From the NCBI RefSeq assembly GCF_900536025.1, contig NZ_UNOZ01000017.1, forward strand, positions 124,001 to 188,000: a stretch of DNA of 64,000 bases, in the 5' to 3' direction. Under the pieces are notes generated by a model. The model was given only the letters and a program-made list of their open reading frames with translations. It was not told the DNA's origin and did no database searches. This document shows, one piece after another, positions 17,744-25,804 of the stretch. How positions within the stretch are numbered: the first letter of the stretch is position 1; the number at the start of each line of letters is the position of its first letter. Source of the DNA: Pseudomonas reidholzensis. Its GTDB lineage: Bacteria > Pseudomonadota > Gammaproteobacteria > Pseudomonadales > Pseudomonadaceae. The position numbers and the translations under genes are program-made.

Positions 17744-19081
17744 TCAGCGACTGAACGCCAACGGCAACCCTTGGCAGTCATTGAACACCCGGCCGTTGTG
17801 CCAGGCGATCTGGCCAGAGACCACGGTGGTGACAACCCGGTGTCGAAAGCTCTGGCCGTGAAAGGGTGTCCAGTTGCAGTGCGACAACAGCGGATCGACG
17901 CTGACGGGTCGGCTGTAGGGCAGACGCTCGATAAGGGTCAGGTCTGCCCAGTACCCCTCTCTCACGTAGCCGCGGTCGTTGATGGCAAACAGGTCGGCCA
18001 CCGCGTGGCTGGTCTTCTGCACCAGGTGGGTAATCGGCATCACCCCCTGCGCGACAAGCTCCATCAGCGCAGGCAGCGCGTGCTGCACCAGAGGCAGGCC
18101 TGCGGGCGCCTGCGGGTAGGGCTTGGCCTTCTCTTCGAAGGTATGCGGCGCATGGTCGGTGCCGATCACGTCAAGCCGATCACACAGCAACGCCTGGCGC
18201 AGCGCATCGCGATCGGCCTGGGACTTGATGGCGGGATTGCACTTGATCAGATTCCCTAGCCGGGCGTAATCACGGTCATCGAACAACAGGTGATGCGCGC
18301 ACACCTCCGCTGTGATGCGCTTGCCCGAAAGCGGCCCTGGCTCAAACAAGGCAAGCTCGCGCGCGGTGGTCAGATGCAGCACATGCAGGCGGGTGCCAAA
18401 CTGCTTGGCGAGCGCGACGGCCAAGGACGATGAGCGATAGCAGGCGTCAGCGTCGCGGATGATCGGGTGCATGGACGGCTTGAGCGCTGCGCCGAACCGG
18501 GCGCGGACGCTGGCCTCGTTTTCGAGGATCGAGGGTGTGTGCTCACAGTGCGCCAGCAACACGGTCGGCACACAGGCGAACAGCGTCTCGAGGACGCGCG
18601 GGTCGTCCACCAACATGTCACCCGTGGACGCGCCCATGAACACTTTGACGCCCGCCACGTCGCGCGGATCGAGCGCAGCGACGACTTCGAGGTTGTCGTT
18701 GCTCACGCCAAAGTGAAAACCGTAATTGGCGACCGAGCTTCGCGACGCACGCTGCTTCTTGTCAGCCAAGGCCTCCAGCGACAATGTCGCGGGCTGGGTG
18801 TTGGGCATGTCCATGAAGCTGGTGATGCCACCGGCCACTGCAGCCCGTGACTCCGTGTAGATACTGCCTTTATGCGGCGCGCCAGGCTCCCTGAAGTGCA
18901 CCTGGTCATCGATCATCCCTGGCAGTAACCACTGGCCTTGAGCGTCGATCTGGACCTCGGCGAAGTGGCCCTCGAGGCTGCCTGCTATCTTTTCGATGCG
19001 TCCGTGAGCCACCAACACGTCACGCTCGAGCGTCACGCCCTCATTCACCAACCGAGCGTTTCTGATCAGTACACGCGTCAT
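17744..19081 (-). CDS. pyrC2: Dihydroorotase PyrC2 (zinc-starvation paralogue)
   Basis: ATG 19081 gives 445 residues beginning MTRVLIRNARL. The metal ligands of a type I dihydroorotase are visible: DDQVHFREPG (a variant of the HxH motif with DxH), HCEHTP, HVLHLTT and the late Asp in GTDHAPH. It closes carbamoyl-aspartate to dihydroorotate in pyrimidine synthesis. In Pseudomonas this paralogue is encoded with dksA2 and Zur-controlled genes and is thought to cover loss of the zinc-demanding main PyrC. A Zur box lies 80 bp upstream. An upstream in-frame start at 19135 would add 18 unsupported residues. Confidence 0.9.
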   Translation of the reverse strand: MTRVLIRNARLVNEGVTLERDVLVAHGRIEKIAGSLEGHFAEVQIDAQGQWLLPGMIDDQVHFREPGAPHKGSIYTESRAAVAGGITSFMDMPNTQPATLSLEALADKKQRASRSSVANYGFHFGVSNDNLEVVAALDPRDVAGVKVFMGASTGDMLVDDPRVLETLFACVPTVLLAHCEHTPSILENEASVRARFGAALKPSMHPIIRDADACYRSSSLAVALAKQFGTRLHVLHLTTARELALFEPGPLSGKRITAEVCAHHLLFDDRDYARLGNLIKCNPAIKSQADRDALRQALLCDRLDVIGTDHAPHTFEEKAKPYPQAPAGLPLVQHALPALMELVAQGVMPITHLVQKTSHAVADLFAINDRGYVREGYWADLTLIERLPYSRPVSVDPLLSHCNWTPFHGQSFRHRVVTTVVSGQIAWHNGRVFNDCQGLPLAFSR

Positions 19082-19156
19082 GCCGCCCCCTGCCCTGCAA
19101 TCATCACCCGGGTTCTCCACTTGAAGGAATGCCAAGGCGCTGTCGCCTCGAATGCC

Positions 19157-19186
19157 TAATGTTATGTTATAACACTTACATAACGC
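19157..19186. promoter_or_regulatory. Zur box between pyrC2 and the NTF2-like gene
   Basis: TGTTAT (19160-19165) and ATAACA (19169-19174) are perfect inverted arms with 3 bases between, the proteobacterial Zur pattern. A wider dyad GTTATGT (19161-19167)/ACATAAC (19178-19184) overlaps it. It is centred about 85 bp from pyrC2 and 60 bp from the plus-strand gene at 19229, so Zur may repress both when zinc is sufficient. Confidence 0.85.
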
Positions 19187-19228
19187 AAAGAATCACCCTT
19201 CCTTCACGCTCAAGACACAAGGGAACTC

Positions 19229-19666
19229 ATGCACGATCGAACAGAGCTTCTGGCACAGGATCAGGCCTATGCGGATGCAGAAATTGCATGTCTGGCAGGC
19301 GCGAAGGCAGCGCTTCATCAATGGGCGAGCACGGTCGCAACGCGAGACGTCGACAAGGTGCTGAGCTTGTACGCGGCCGACGCGATCCTGGTGCCGACCC
19401 TCTCCAATCAGGTACGCGACTGTGATGACAGCCGGCGCAGTTACTTCGAGAATTTTCTCGCCAACGAGGGCTTGGTCTGTGACATCCAGGTGTTCAAGAA
19501 GCGCGTCAGCCGCAAGCTGGGCACCGTGGTGGTGGGCGGGCTTTATACCTTCGTGTACCGGGAACAGGCACAGCGAAAAGTGGTGCCGGCGCGATTCCTG
19601 TTCACCTTCGAGGCGATCGAGGGTCGCTGGATGATCACGGGGCACCATTCATCCCTTGAAACATAG
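19229..19666 (+). CDS. NTF2-like / SnoaL-type small protein (DUF4440-like), possibly Zur-controlled
   Basis: The 145-residue protein has the NTF2-like cone pattern: an N-terminal helix, ALHQWASTVATRDVDKVLSLYAADA, then strands ending FTFEAIEGRWMITGHHSS. The closest remembered group is the CaMKII-association-domain/SnoaL-like proteins, which are enzymes or ligand-binding subunits in small metabolism. No signal peptide is visible, so it is cytoplasmic. It diverges from pyrC2 across the Zur box at about 45 bp from its start, which suggests induction by zinc limitation. Its paired histidines near the C-terminus (GHH) are the only hint of metal chemistry. Confidence 0.72.
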   Translation: MHDRTELLAQDQAYADAEIACLAGAKAALHQWASTVATRDVDKVLSLYAADAILVPTLSNQVRDCDDSRRSYFENFLANEGLVCDIQVFKKRVSRKLGTVVVGGLYTFVYREQAQRKVVPARFLFTFEAIEGRWMITGHHSSLET

Positions 19667-19806
19667 GCGCCGGCCTGGGCTCCCACATAAGGCCCTCCGC
19701 TGCGCCGCGGGTTCCCTCACTCCGGTCTTGCTTCTGAGGTCGCCAAGTTAGGGGCGGCGCCTGGGTTGGCGTTATCTTCGACAGTGGCATGGGCGGTGGA
19801 TATTCG

Positions 19807-19879
19807 GGCCTCATCGCGGGCAAGCCCGCTCCTACAAAGACCGCGCCGACCTGTAGGAGCGGGCTTGCCCGCGATGGCC
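19807..19879. repeat. REP pair (inverted)
   Basis: Two REP units, ATCGCGGGCAAGCCCGCTCC and its mirror image GGAGCGGGCTTGCCCGCGAT, face each other around 17 bases. This is the CAAGCC/CTTGCC flavour, as at 55391-55510. Confidence 0.9.
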
Positions 19880-19969
19880 GGAAGGTCAATGCAAATTCTG
19901 GCGCTGCCGCGCTGTACCGCCCTTATAAACCCGCGAGAGCGCAGCGATTCGCCAGCCGTTGCCCTGGCC

Positions 19970-20015
19970 CTTGATCTGGCACTTGATCTTGATCTGGCTC
20001 GTGATCTTGATCTAC
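19970..20015. repeat. Short TTGATCT-rich direct repeats
   Basis: TTGATCT appears four times between 19971 and 20012, mixed with CTGGC spacers. In frame it would read as Leu-Asp repeats, but no gene contains it. It lies inside the inverted-repeat module. Confidence 0.6.
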
Positions 20016-20202
20016 CGCGACTTCAGGAGGCCGAACGGAGGTCTTGCGGAGCGAGGTGACGGCCAGGAAGGCCGGCAAGGGCTGCGGGCCAGGAAGGCCC
20101 GTACAGCCCGGTCCTCGCGGGAGCAAGACCGGAGTGAGGGAACCCGCAGCGCAGCGAAGGGCCGGATGTAGGAGCAAGCGGTTTTTGGTTACTTTTTTCC
20201 AA

Positions 20203-20230
20203 GAAAAAAAGTGACCCGCCGTAAGGGCGG
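20203..20230 (-). terminator. Possible terminator of the LysR gene at 20331
   Basis: On the minus strand CCGCC-CTTAC-GGCGG is followed by GTCACTTTTTTT. It lies about 100 bases after the LysR stop. The rest of 20164-20330 holds no gene. Confidence 0.4.
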
Positions 20231-20330
20231 AAGGGGCCATAAGTGCCACCACATCAACCGGATCAGCTCAACAATCGACACCGCCCCCACCGGCAACTAT
20301 CCCAATAATCAGTGAAGAACTTTTTTGTGC

Positions 20331-21221
20331 TCACCCCGCCACAGCCGATTCGACACACAGCTGCAGAAACCGCGCCGCCACCCGCGAAGGCGTCGCAGCG
20401 TGCGGCATCAGGATCGAGAACCGCCGTGTCAGCGGCTCAGGCGCAATACGCAAGCGCCGCAGCGCACCGTCCTCATGGCGGATCGACATCGCCGAAACAA
20501 AGCCCACGCCCATCCCCGCGCGCACTGCCTCCTTGACCCCCTCCACGCCCGCAATCTCCAACCCCACGCGCATCGCCACACCGCTGCGGGCAAACGCCCG
20601 CTCGACCAGTTGACGCACCCCAGAACCGCCCTCGCGCAGCACCAACGGATACGCCCCCAGGGCCTGCAAGGTCTGATCGTCGCCAGCCTCGGCAAGCGGG
20701 TGCTCGCTCGGCGCGATGGCGACGATCTCGTCCTCACGCCAAGGCGTGACGCTGGTGCCCAGCGGCAAGGCCTGGCCAGGCGGACCTTCGATCAGGGCGA
20801 TATCGAGCGAGCCGAGCGCGGCGACGATCTCGGCACTGTTACCGTTGGCCGTGGTGACCAGCACCTCGGGGTACCGCTGGCGAAAGTCGGCGATCAGGTA
20901 GGGCAGCAGGTAACTGGCCGGCGTGGTGCTGGCGCCGATGCGCAAGGTGCCGCGCTCGAGGCCGCGCAGCGCATCGCGCAATGCCTGGGCCTGGCGAAAG
21001 GTCTCGCGCAGGCGCTCGGCGTGGCCAAGCAACTGCTCGCCCGCCGCCGTCAGGCGCACGCCGCGGCCGGCGCGCTGGTAGAGGGGCTCGCCGAATTCTT
21101 CCTGCAGCAGCTTGAGCTGGCCAGACACGGCCGGCTGCGACAGATGCAGGGCAAGTGCCGCATGGCTGATGTTGCCGTGCTCGGCAACGGTGGCGAAGGT
21201 TATCAGCTGTTCCGGGGTCAT
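20331..21221 (-). CDS. LysR-family regulator, divergent from yeiH
   Basis: The 296-residue regulator has a LysR helix-turn-helix (HGNISHAALALHLSQPAVSG) and a CysB/CbbR-like effector domain (GTLRIGASTTPASYLLP). It sits divergent from the YeiH-type transporter, as yeiE does from yeiH in E. coli. A perfect 9-bp inverted repeat starts 5 bases upstream of ATG 21221 and would overlap the ribosome site, so autorepression is likely. In E. coli the yeiE/yeiH pair has been linked to sulfite and iron stress; the same is only an inference here. Confidence 0.88.
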   Translation of the reverse strand: MTPEQLITFATVAEHGNISHAALALHLSQPAVSGQLKLLQEEFGEPLYQRAGRGVRLTAAGEQLLGHAERLRETFRQAQALRDALRGLERGTLRIGASTTPASYLLPYLIADFRQRYPEVLVTTANGNSAEIVAALGSLDIALIEGPPGQALPLGTSVTPWREDEIVAIAPSEHPLAEAGDDQTLQALGAYPLVLREGGSGVRQLVERAFARSGVAMRVGLEIAGVEGVKEAVRAGMGVGFVSAMSIRHEDGALRRLRIAPEPLTRRFSILMPHAATPSRVAARFLQLCVESAVAG

Positions 21222-21226
21222 GAATC

Positions 21227-21286
21227 CAAAGTATCAGCACAGCGGATACTTTGCATCATATATGACGATTTTTTATAAGCTTATAA
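21227..21286. promoter_or_regulatory. Two palindromes in the lysR/yeiH intergenic region
   Basis: CAAAGTATC (21227-21235) and GATACTTTG (21245-21253) are exact inverted arms around 9 bases. TTATAAGCTTATAA (21273-21286) is a perfect 14-bp palindrome with LysR T-N-A character. The first abuts the LysR gene and the second lies about 40 bp before yeiH, as expected for repression and activation sites of the divergent regulator. Confidence 0.6.
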
Positions 21287-21326
21287 CCGGAATAACCTAG
21301 GGGCATCACGTACTGGAGGACACACC

Positions 21327-22388
21327 ATGGCCACGGTCCCAGCCACCCCTAGCCTTGCACCTACCCGCGACACCCGCGGGCGGCTCAATGGCATCTTGTT
21401 CGTCGCCCTGTTCGCCGTCGCGGTCACCCAGCTGGCCGCCCTGCCCGCCTTTGCCAACCTGGGCATCAGCCCGCTGATCGTCGGCATCGTCGCCGGCGCG
21501 CTGTACACCAATGGCCTGCGCCAGGGTGTACCGGAAAGCTGGGCGGCGGGCATCAACTTCTCTGCGCGCGGCCTGCTGCGCATCGCCGTGGCGCTGTTCG
21601 GCCTGCGGGTCAGCCTGCAGGAGATCGCCGAGGTCGGCTGGGCCGGCCTGACGGTGTCTCTGGCGGTCGTCTCGAGCACCTTGCTGATCGGCCTCTGGGT
21701 GGGCATGCGGCTGTTCAAGCTGGACCGCGACACGGCCCTGCTGACCGCCGCCGGCAGCGCCATCTGTGGCGCCGCCGCAGTGCTGGCGTTCGAGTCGGCA
21801 CTGCGCTCGCAGCCGCACAAGAGCGCCATGGCGGTGGGCAGCGTGGTGCTGTTCGGCACCCTGTCGATGCTGCTCTACCCGCTGCTGGTGAACACCGGCT
21901 GGGTGCCGCTGGATACCCTCGGCGTCGGCCTGTTTTTCGGCGGCACCCTGCATGAAGTGGCCCAGGTGGTCGGCGCGGCGAGCAATGTCAGCAGCGAAGC
22001 AACGCATGTCGCGACCATCGTCAAGATGACCCGGGTCATGCTGCTGGTGCCGGTGCTGCTGGTGGTGGGGCTGTGGATCAGCCGCGCGCGCCAGCCCGGC
22101 CTGGCGCCCGGCAAGGGCAAGATCGCCGTGCCATGGTTCGCCTTCGGCTTTGTCGCACTGGTAGTGGTCAATTCGCTGCAGGTGCTGCCGGCCAGCGTGG
22201 TCAGCGGCGTCAACCAGCTCGACACCTTTGCCCTGACCATGGCCATGACGGCGCTGGGCATGGAGACCCGCTTCAGCCAGATCCGCCAGGCCGGCCCACG
22301 GGCGCTGGCCACCGGGGCGATCCTCAACCTGTGGCTGGTGTTCGGCGGCCTGGCCATCACCCTTGGCGTACAGCGGTTGTTGGCCTGA
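21327..22388 (+). CDS. yeiH: YeiH-family putative sulfate/sulfite exporter (UPF0324)
   Basis: This 353-residue inner-membrane protein has about ten hydrophobic helices and matches UPF0324 in length. The family motifs are visible as ALFGLRVSLQEIAEVGWAG, GSAICGAAAVLAFE and the conserved FFGGTLHEVAQVVGAA. YeiH relatives are proposed to export sulfate or sulfite, but transport has rarely been shown directly. The divergent LysR gene with clear operator palindromes indicates inducible expression. Confidence 0.88.
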   Translation: MATVPATPSLAPTRDTRGRLNGILFVALFAVAVTQLAALPAFANLGISPLIVGIVAGALYTNGLRQGVPESWAAGINFSARGLLRIAVALFGLRVSLQEIAEVGWAGLTVSLAVVSSTLLIGLWVGMRLFKLDRDTALLTAAGSAICGAAAVLAFESALRSQPHKSAMAVGSVVLFGTLSMLLYPLLVNTGWVPLDTLGVGLFFGGTLHEVAQVVGAASNVSSEATHVATIVKMTRVMLLVPVLLVVGLWISRARQPGLAPGKGKIAVPWFAFGFVALVVVNSLQVLPASVVSGVNQLDTFALTMAMTALGMETRFSQIRQAGPRALATGAILNLWLVFGGLAITLGVQRLLA

Positions 22389-22483
22389 GGCGCCGGGCGG
22401 TTTTTTCTGGCCGACCTTTTTTCCCCGCCCTCTCGTTGCGGCGCGTATTTCTCGGTATGGTGTTATCCAAGTAGGAGTTTTAC

Positions 22484-22555
22484 ATGCACAGGAAAGACTT
22501 AGATGCCCCAACGCAATGTAATCAATGCATCCGTCAGCCCCAAAGGCAGCCTTGA
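22484..22555 (+). CDS. Candidate overlapping leader ORF before ppnN (23 residues)
   Basis: ATG 22484 lies at ideal distance from AGGAG (22473-22477), a better site than that of ppnN. It opens 23 codons starting MHRKDLDAPTQCNQC and stops inside ppnN in another frame. It could couple or tune ppnN translation. There is no evidence that it is expressed. Confidence 0.25.
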   Translation: MHRKDLDAPTQCNQCIRQPQRQP

Positions 22556-23876
22556 AACGCTGTCGCAACGTGAAGTCCAGCAACTGAGCGAAGTCGGTAC
22601 CGGCAGCCTCTACACCCTGTTCCGCCAATGCGCCCTGGCCATCCTCAATACCGGCGCGCACGTCGACAACGCCAAGACCATCCTCGAAGCCTACAAGGAC
22701 TTCGAGGTGCGTATTCACCAGCAAGACCGCGGCGTGCGCCTGGAGCTGCTGAATGCGCCGGCCGATGCCTTCGTCGATGGCGAGATGATCGCCAGCACCC
22801 GCGAGATGCTCTTCAGCGCCCTGCGCGACATCGTCTACACCGAAAGCGAACTGGCCAGCCAGCGCATCGACCTGGAAAGCTCCCAGGGCATCACCGACTA
22901 CGTCTTCCACCTGCTGCGCAACGCGCGCACCCTGCGCCCAGGCGTGGAGCCGAAGATGGTCGTGTGCTGGGGCGGTCACTCGATCAGCACCGAGGAATAC
23001 CAGTACACCAAAAAGGTCGGCCACGAGCTCGGCCTGCGCAAGCTGGATGTCTGCACCGGTTGCGGCCCGGGCGTGATGAAGGGGCCGATGAAGGGCGCCA
23101 CCATCGCCCACGCCAAGCAGCGCATGCACGGCAGCCGCTACCTGGGCCTGACCGAGCCTGGGATCATCGCCGCCGAGGCGCCGAACCCGATCGTCAACGA
23201 GCTGGTGATCCTGCCCGACATCGAGAAGCGCCTCGAAGCCTTCGTGCGGGTCGGCCACGGCATCATCATCTTCCCCGGCGGCGCCGGTACGGCCGAGGAG
23301 TTCCTGTACCTGCTGGGCATCCTCATGCACCCGGACAACCAGGGCCTGCCCTTCCCGGTGGTGCTGACCGGCCCACGCAGCGCCGAGGCGTACCTGCAGC
23401 AGTTGCATGCGTTTGTCGGCGCGACCTTGGGTGACGAAGCCCAGCGTCACTACCAGATCATCATCGACGACCCGGCCGAAGTCTCCCGGCAGATGGTCGA
23501 GGGGCTCAAGGCGGTCAAGCAGTTCCGCCGTGAGCGCAATGACGCGTTCCACTTCAACTGGCTGCTGAAGATCGAAGAAAGCTTCCAGCGCCCGTTCGAC
23601 CCGACCCACGAGAACATGGCCAATCTTGCCCTGCGTCGCGATTTGCCGGCGCATGAGCTGGCGGCCAATTTGCGCCGGGCGTTCTCGGGCATCGTCGCGG
23701 GCAACGTCAAGGACAATGGCATCCGCCTGATCGAGGAGCACGGGCCGTATCAGATTCGCGGCGACAGCGCCGTGCTCGATCCGCTGGGGCGGCTGCTGCA
23801 GGCGTTTGTCGATCAGCACCGGATGAAGTTGCCAGGTGGGGCGGCGTATGTGCCGTGCTACCAGGTTGTGACCTGA
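22503..23876 (+). CDS. ppnN: Pyrimidine/purine nucleotide 5'-monophosphate nucleosidase PpnN
   Basis: The 457-residue protein matches PpnN (YgdH) in length and architecture: an N-terminal domain, a central Rossmann-like LOG domain, and a C-terminal domain. The LOG motif PGGAGTAEE is present near residue 260, with GCGPGVMKGPMKGA ahead of it for phosphate binding. PpnN cleaves nucleoside monophosphates to base and ribose-5-phosphate and is stimulated by ppGpp, linking nucleotide pools to stress. AGGAAAG at 22490 is the ribosome site. It stands alone. Confidence 0.95.
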   Translation: MPQRNVINASVSPKGSLETLSQREVQQLSEVGTGSLYTLFRQCALAILNTGAHVDNAKTILEAYKDFEVRIHQQDRGVRLELLNAPADAFVDGEMIASTREMLFSALRDIVYTESELASQRIDLESSQGITDYVFHLLRNARTLRPGVEPKMVVCWGGHSISTEEYQYTKKVGHELGLRKLDVCTGCGPGVMKGPMKGATIAHAKQRMHGSRYLGLTEPGIIAAEAPNPIVNELVILPDIEKRLEAFVRVGHGIIIFPGGAGTAEEFLYLLGILMHPDNQGLPFPVVLTGPRSAEAYLQQLHAFVGATLGDEAQRHYQIIIDDPAEVSRQMVEGLKAVKQFRRERNDAFHFNWLLKIEESFQRPFDPTHENMANLALRRDLPAHELAANLRRAFSGIVAGNVKDNGIRLIEEHGPYQIRGDSAVLDPLGRLLQAFVDQHRMKLPGGAAYVPCYQVVT

Positions 23877-23902
23877 TAGCTGCTGGGGCCGCTTTGCGGC
23901 CC

Positions 23903-23980
23903 ATCGCGGGGCAAGCCCGCTCCCACGCTCATATTCCGCAGCAAGGAATGAGGTGCGTGGGAGCGGCCTTGCCCCGCGAT
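23903..23980. repeat. REP pair (inverted)
   Basis: ATCGCGGGGCAAGCCCGCTC at 23903 faces its mirror ending at 23980, about 28 bases apart. It fills most of the 270-bp gap between ppnN and the SH3 gene. Confidence 0.88.
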
Positions 23981-24146
23981 TGCTTCGGTGGCTCGTGAAC
24001 AATTCAGCAACACTCTGCAGACATTTCCCACACTGATCGGTGAACCTGCCTACAAAAAAACGGTCTTTCGCTGACGGTCAACTCACCGACCGGTACATCG
24101 GCCCAGCCACCGGGCCTAATTTTGTCCAGTTTCAGCGAAGACCCTC

Positions 24147-24797
24147 ATGCCTGACTCCCGCCCGAACCAGCCCGCCCTGACTGCCCTGCGTGGCAGCCTG
24201 ATCGCCGCCCTGATCGCCCTCGCCGCCCCGGTGCATGCCGAAGAACCCGCCAATGACGCACGCTGGGTCAGCGACAGCCTGAGCACCTATGTGCGCAGTG
24301 GCCCGACCAACGGTCACCGTATCGTCGGCAGCATCAAGGCCGGGCAAAAAGTCGCCCTGGTCGCCACTCAGGGCGACTACAGCCAGGTGCGCGGCCAGAG
24401 CGGCGACCTGGTGTGGATCCTCACCAGCGACCTGCAGGCCGTCCCCGGCCAGGCCGAGCGCCTGCCGCAGCTGGACAGTGAAGTGGCGCAGCTGTCCGAA
24501 CAGTTGAAGACCATCGACGACAGCTGGAAGACCCGCGTGCAGGGCATGCAAGAGACCCTCGACTCACGCAAGGCGCTGATCGACGAGGTGCAGGCCCGCA
24601 ACAAGGACCTCAACGAACAGCTCGACCAGGCCCAGTCGAACCTGCGCGACACCCAGGCGCGCCTGGGTGACGAGAACAAGCAGGTGATGATGCGCTACAT
24701 GGTCTACGGCGGCAGCATCGCCGGCGCGGGCCTGCTGCTGGGGCTGATCCTGCCGGCGCTGACCCGCGGCCGCAAGCGCAACGACCGCTGGTTCTGA
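24147..24797 (+). CDS. SH3 domain-containing membrane protein (TIGR04211/YgiM type)
   Basis: The 216-residue protein begins with a signal-like segment (LIAALIALAAPVHA, about residues 19-32). A bacterial SH3 domain follows (WVSDSLSTYVRSGPTNGHRI), then a coiled coil (about 110-180, rich in heptad Leu and Gln), and a single C-terminal transmembrane helix (GSIAGAGLLLGLILPAL) followed by Arg/Lys residues. This is the YgiM architecture, a bitopic protein with its SH3 domain in the periplasm. Its function is not established; cell-wall binding is the usual guess. It ends 3 bases before the converging 5'-nucleotidase. Confidence 0.85.
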   Translation: MPDSRPNQPALTALRGSLIAALIALAAPVHAEEPANDARWVSDSLSTYVRSGPTNGHRIVGSIKAGQKVALVATQGDYSQVRGQSGDLVWILTSDLQAVPGQAERLPQLDSEVAQLSEQLKTIDDSWKTRVQGMQETLDSRKALIDEVQARNKDLNEQLDQAQSNLRDTQARLGDENKQVMMRYMVYGGSIAGAGLLLGLILPALTRGRKRNDRWF

Positions 24798-24800
24798 GGC

Positions 24801-25736
24801 TCAGACCGGCTGGTTGGTGACGCCAAACGGCACGTGCACCGAGGGCACCACGGTGCGCGTGCTGGTCAGGTGGCCTGACTGGTCGTCGAAGAAGCTGTGC
24901 GGCTTGAGCACCGACAGCACCCGACGCTTCTCGATGCCACCGAGGAAGAACGCATCGTTGGCCATCACCCCCCAGCTCTTCAGGGTGTTCAGCGCGCGCT
25001 CGTGCGACGGCGCATTGCGGGCGGTGACGATCGACACCCGCAGGCGGTTCTCGTAGCCGGGGTGCGCGAGCTTGTACTGCTCTTCGGCCGCCTGGATCCG
25101 CGCGATCCGCACGAAAAACTCCTTCAGCGGCCCAGGGTTGTGCGGCTGGGTGACGTTGGTCACCTCGTGGGCATGGAAACCGACCAGGCCATCACGCTGC
25201 ATCACCGCCTCCGACTCATCCCCCGCCAGCACGCCATCGAAGTCGAAGGCAATGCGCAGGCCGTCGTCGCGCTCGTCATCGTCGAACTGCGAGTCGAGCA
25301 CCTGGCCGGCCGGGTAGCCGGCCTTGATCGCCGCATCGACGTGTTGCTTGTCGGCGGAGAGAAACAGCGCGATGTTCAGCGCCGGGATGTATTCGTAGGG
25401 CGAGCGGCCCTGCATGAAGATCGCCCGGGTCATGTTGAGCCCGTAGTGCTCGATGGTCTTCATCACTCGCAGGCCAGTGTCGGGGTCGTTCTGCGACAGC
25501 AGCACCACCTCCACCAGCGGGTCTTCGGGGTCGTCACACAGGTCATTGAGCGCCAGCAGGCGCTTGATGAATGGGTAGGCCATGCCGCGTGGCAGCGGCA
25601 CGTGCAGGTGCTGTTGCTGGTAGGTGCGGTACTGCGCCTCGCCTTCGCGGCGGAACACCGCGTCGGACTCGCTGAGGTCGAACACCGCGCTTGAGGCCAC
25701 GCCGATCACCAGGCGATCGTCTATTTCGTAGGGCAT
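24801..25736 (-). CDS. Cytosolic 5'-nucleotidase (PF06189 family, NT5C1-like)
   Basis: This 311-residue protein fits the 5-nucleotidase family related to eukaryotic cytosolic 5'-nucleotidase IA/IB. It begins IGVASSAVFDLSESDAVF, and the HAD-type acidic motif is in RIAFDFDGVLAGDESE (about residues 160-175). A second motif (VSIVTARNAPSHERA) supplies the Ser/Thr, and FFDDQSGH the late aspartates. It removes phosphate from nucleoside monophosphates. It lies next to, but is not in an operon with, the SH3 gene. Confidence 0.87.
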   Translation of the reverse strand: MPYEIDDRLVIGVASSAVFDLSESDAVFRREGEAQYRTYQQQHLHVPLPRGMAYPFIKRLLALNDLCDDPEDPLVEVVLLSQNDPDTGLRVMKTIEHYGLNMTRAIFMQGRSPYEYIPALNIALFLSADKQHVDAAIKAGYPAGQVLDSQFDDDERDDGLRIAFDFDGVLAGDESEAVMQRDGLVGFHAHEVTNVTQPHNPGPLKEFFVRIARIQAAEEQYKLAHPGYENRLRVSIVTARNAPSHERALNTLKSWGVMANDAFFLGGIEKRRVLSVLKPHSFFDDQSGHLTSTRTVVPSVHVPFGVTNQPV

Positions 25737-25804
25737 GGGGGGTTCCTTCTGAGCGCTCTGCCGGCCAGCTTACCTGAGACCGGCGCGCCTGCCCCTGCCC
25801 CGAC

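Larger units (their letters stand above)
19691..20163. repeat. Non-coding module bounded by 43-bp inverted repeats
   Basis: Bases 19691-19733 and the reverse complement of 20121-20163 agree at 40 of 43 positions, including GGTTCCCTCACTCCGGTCTT. The 387 bp between them carry a REP pair and a TTGATCT-rich tract but no convincing gene. Open frames across it on either strand lack support. Similar arms occur, from memory, between genes in other Pseudomonas genomes. There is no transposase, so a passive repeat unit is likely. Confidence 0.7.

Noticed and set aside
19923..20252. Open frame on the minus strand inside the inverted-repeat module
   Set aside because: The Asp-Gln-type repeat comes from TTGATCT DNA repeats, and there is no ribosome site or domain; treated as repeat DNA.
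21306..24002. 898-codon minus-strand frame across yeiH and ppnN
   Set aside because: It is antisense to two well-recognised genes and its composition (Gln, His, Arg, Gly rich) is that of a GC-rich shadow frame.
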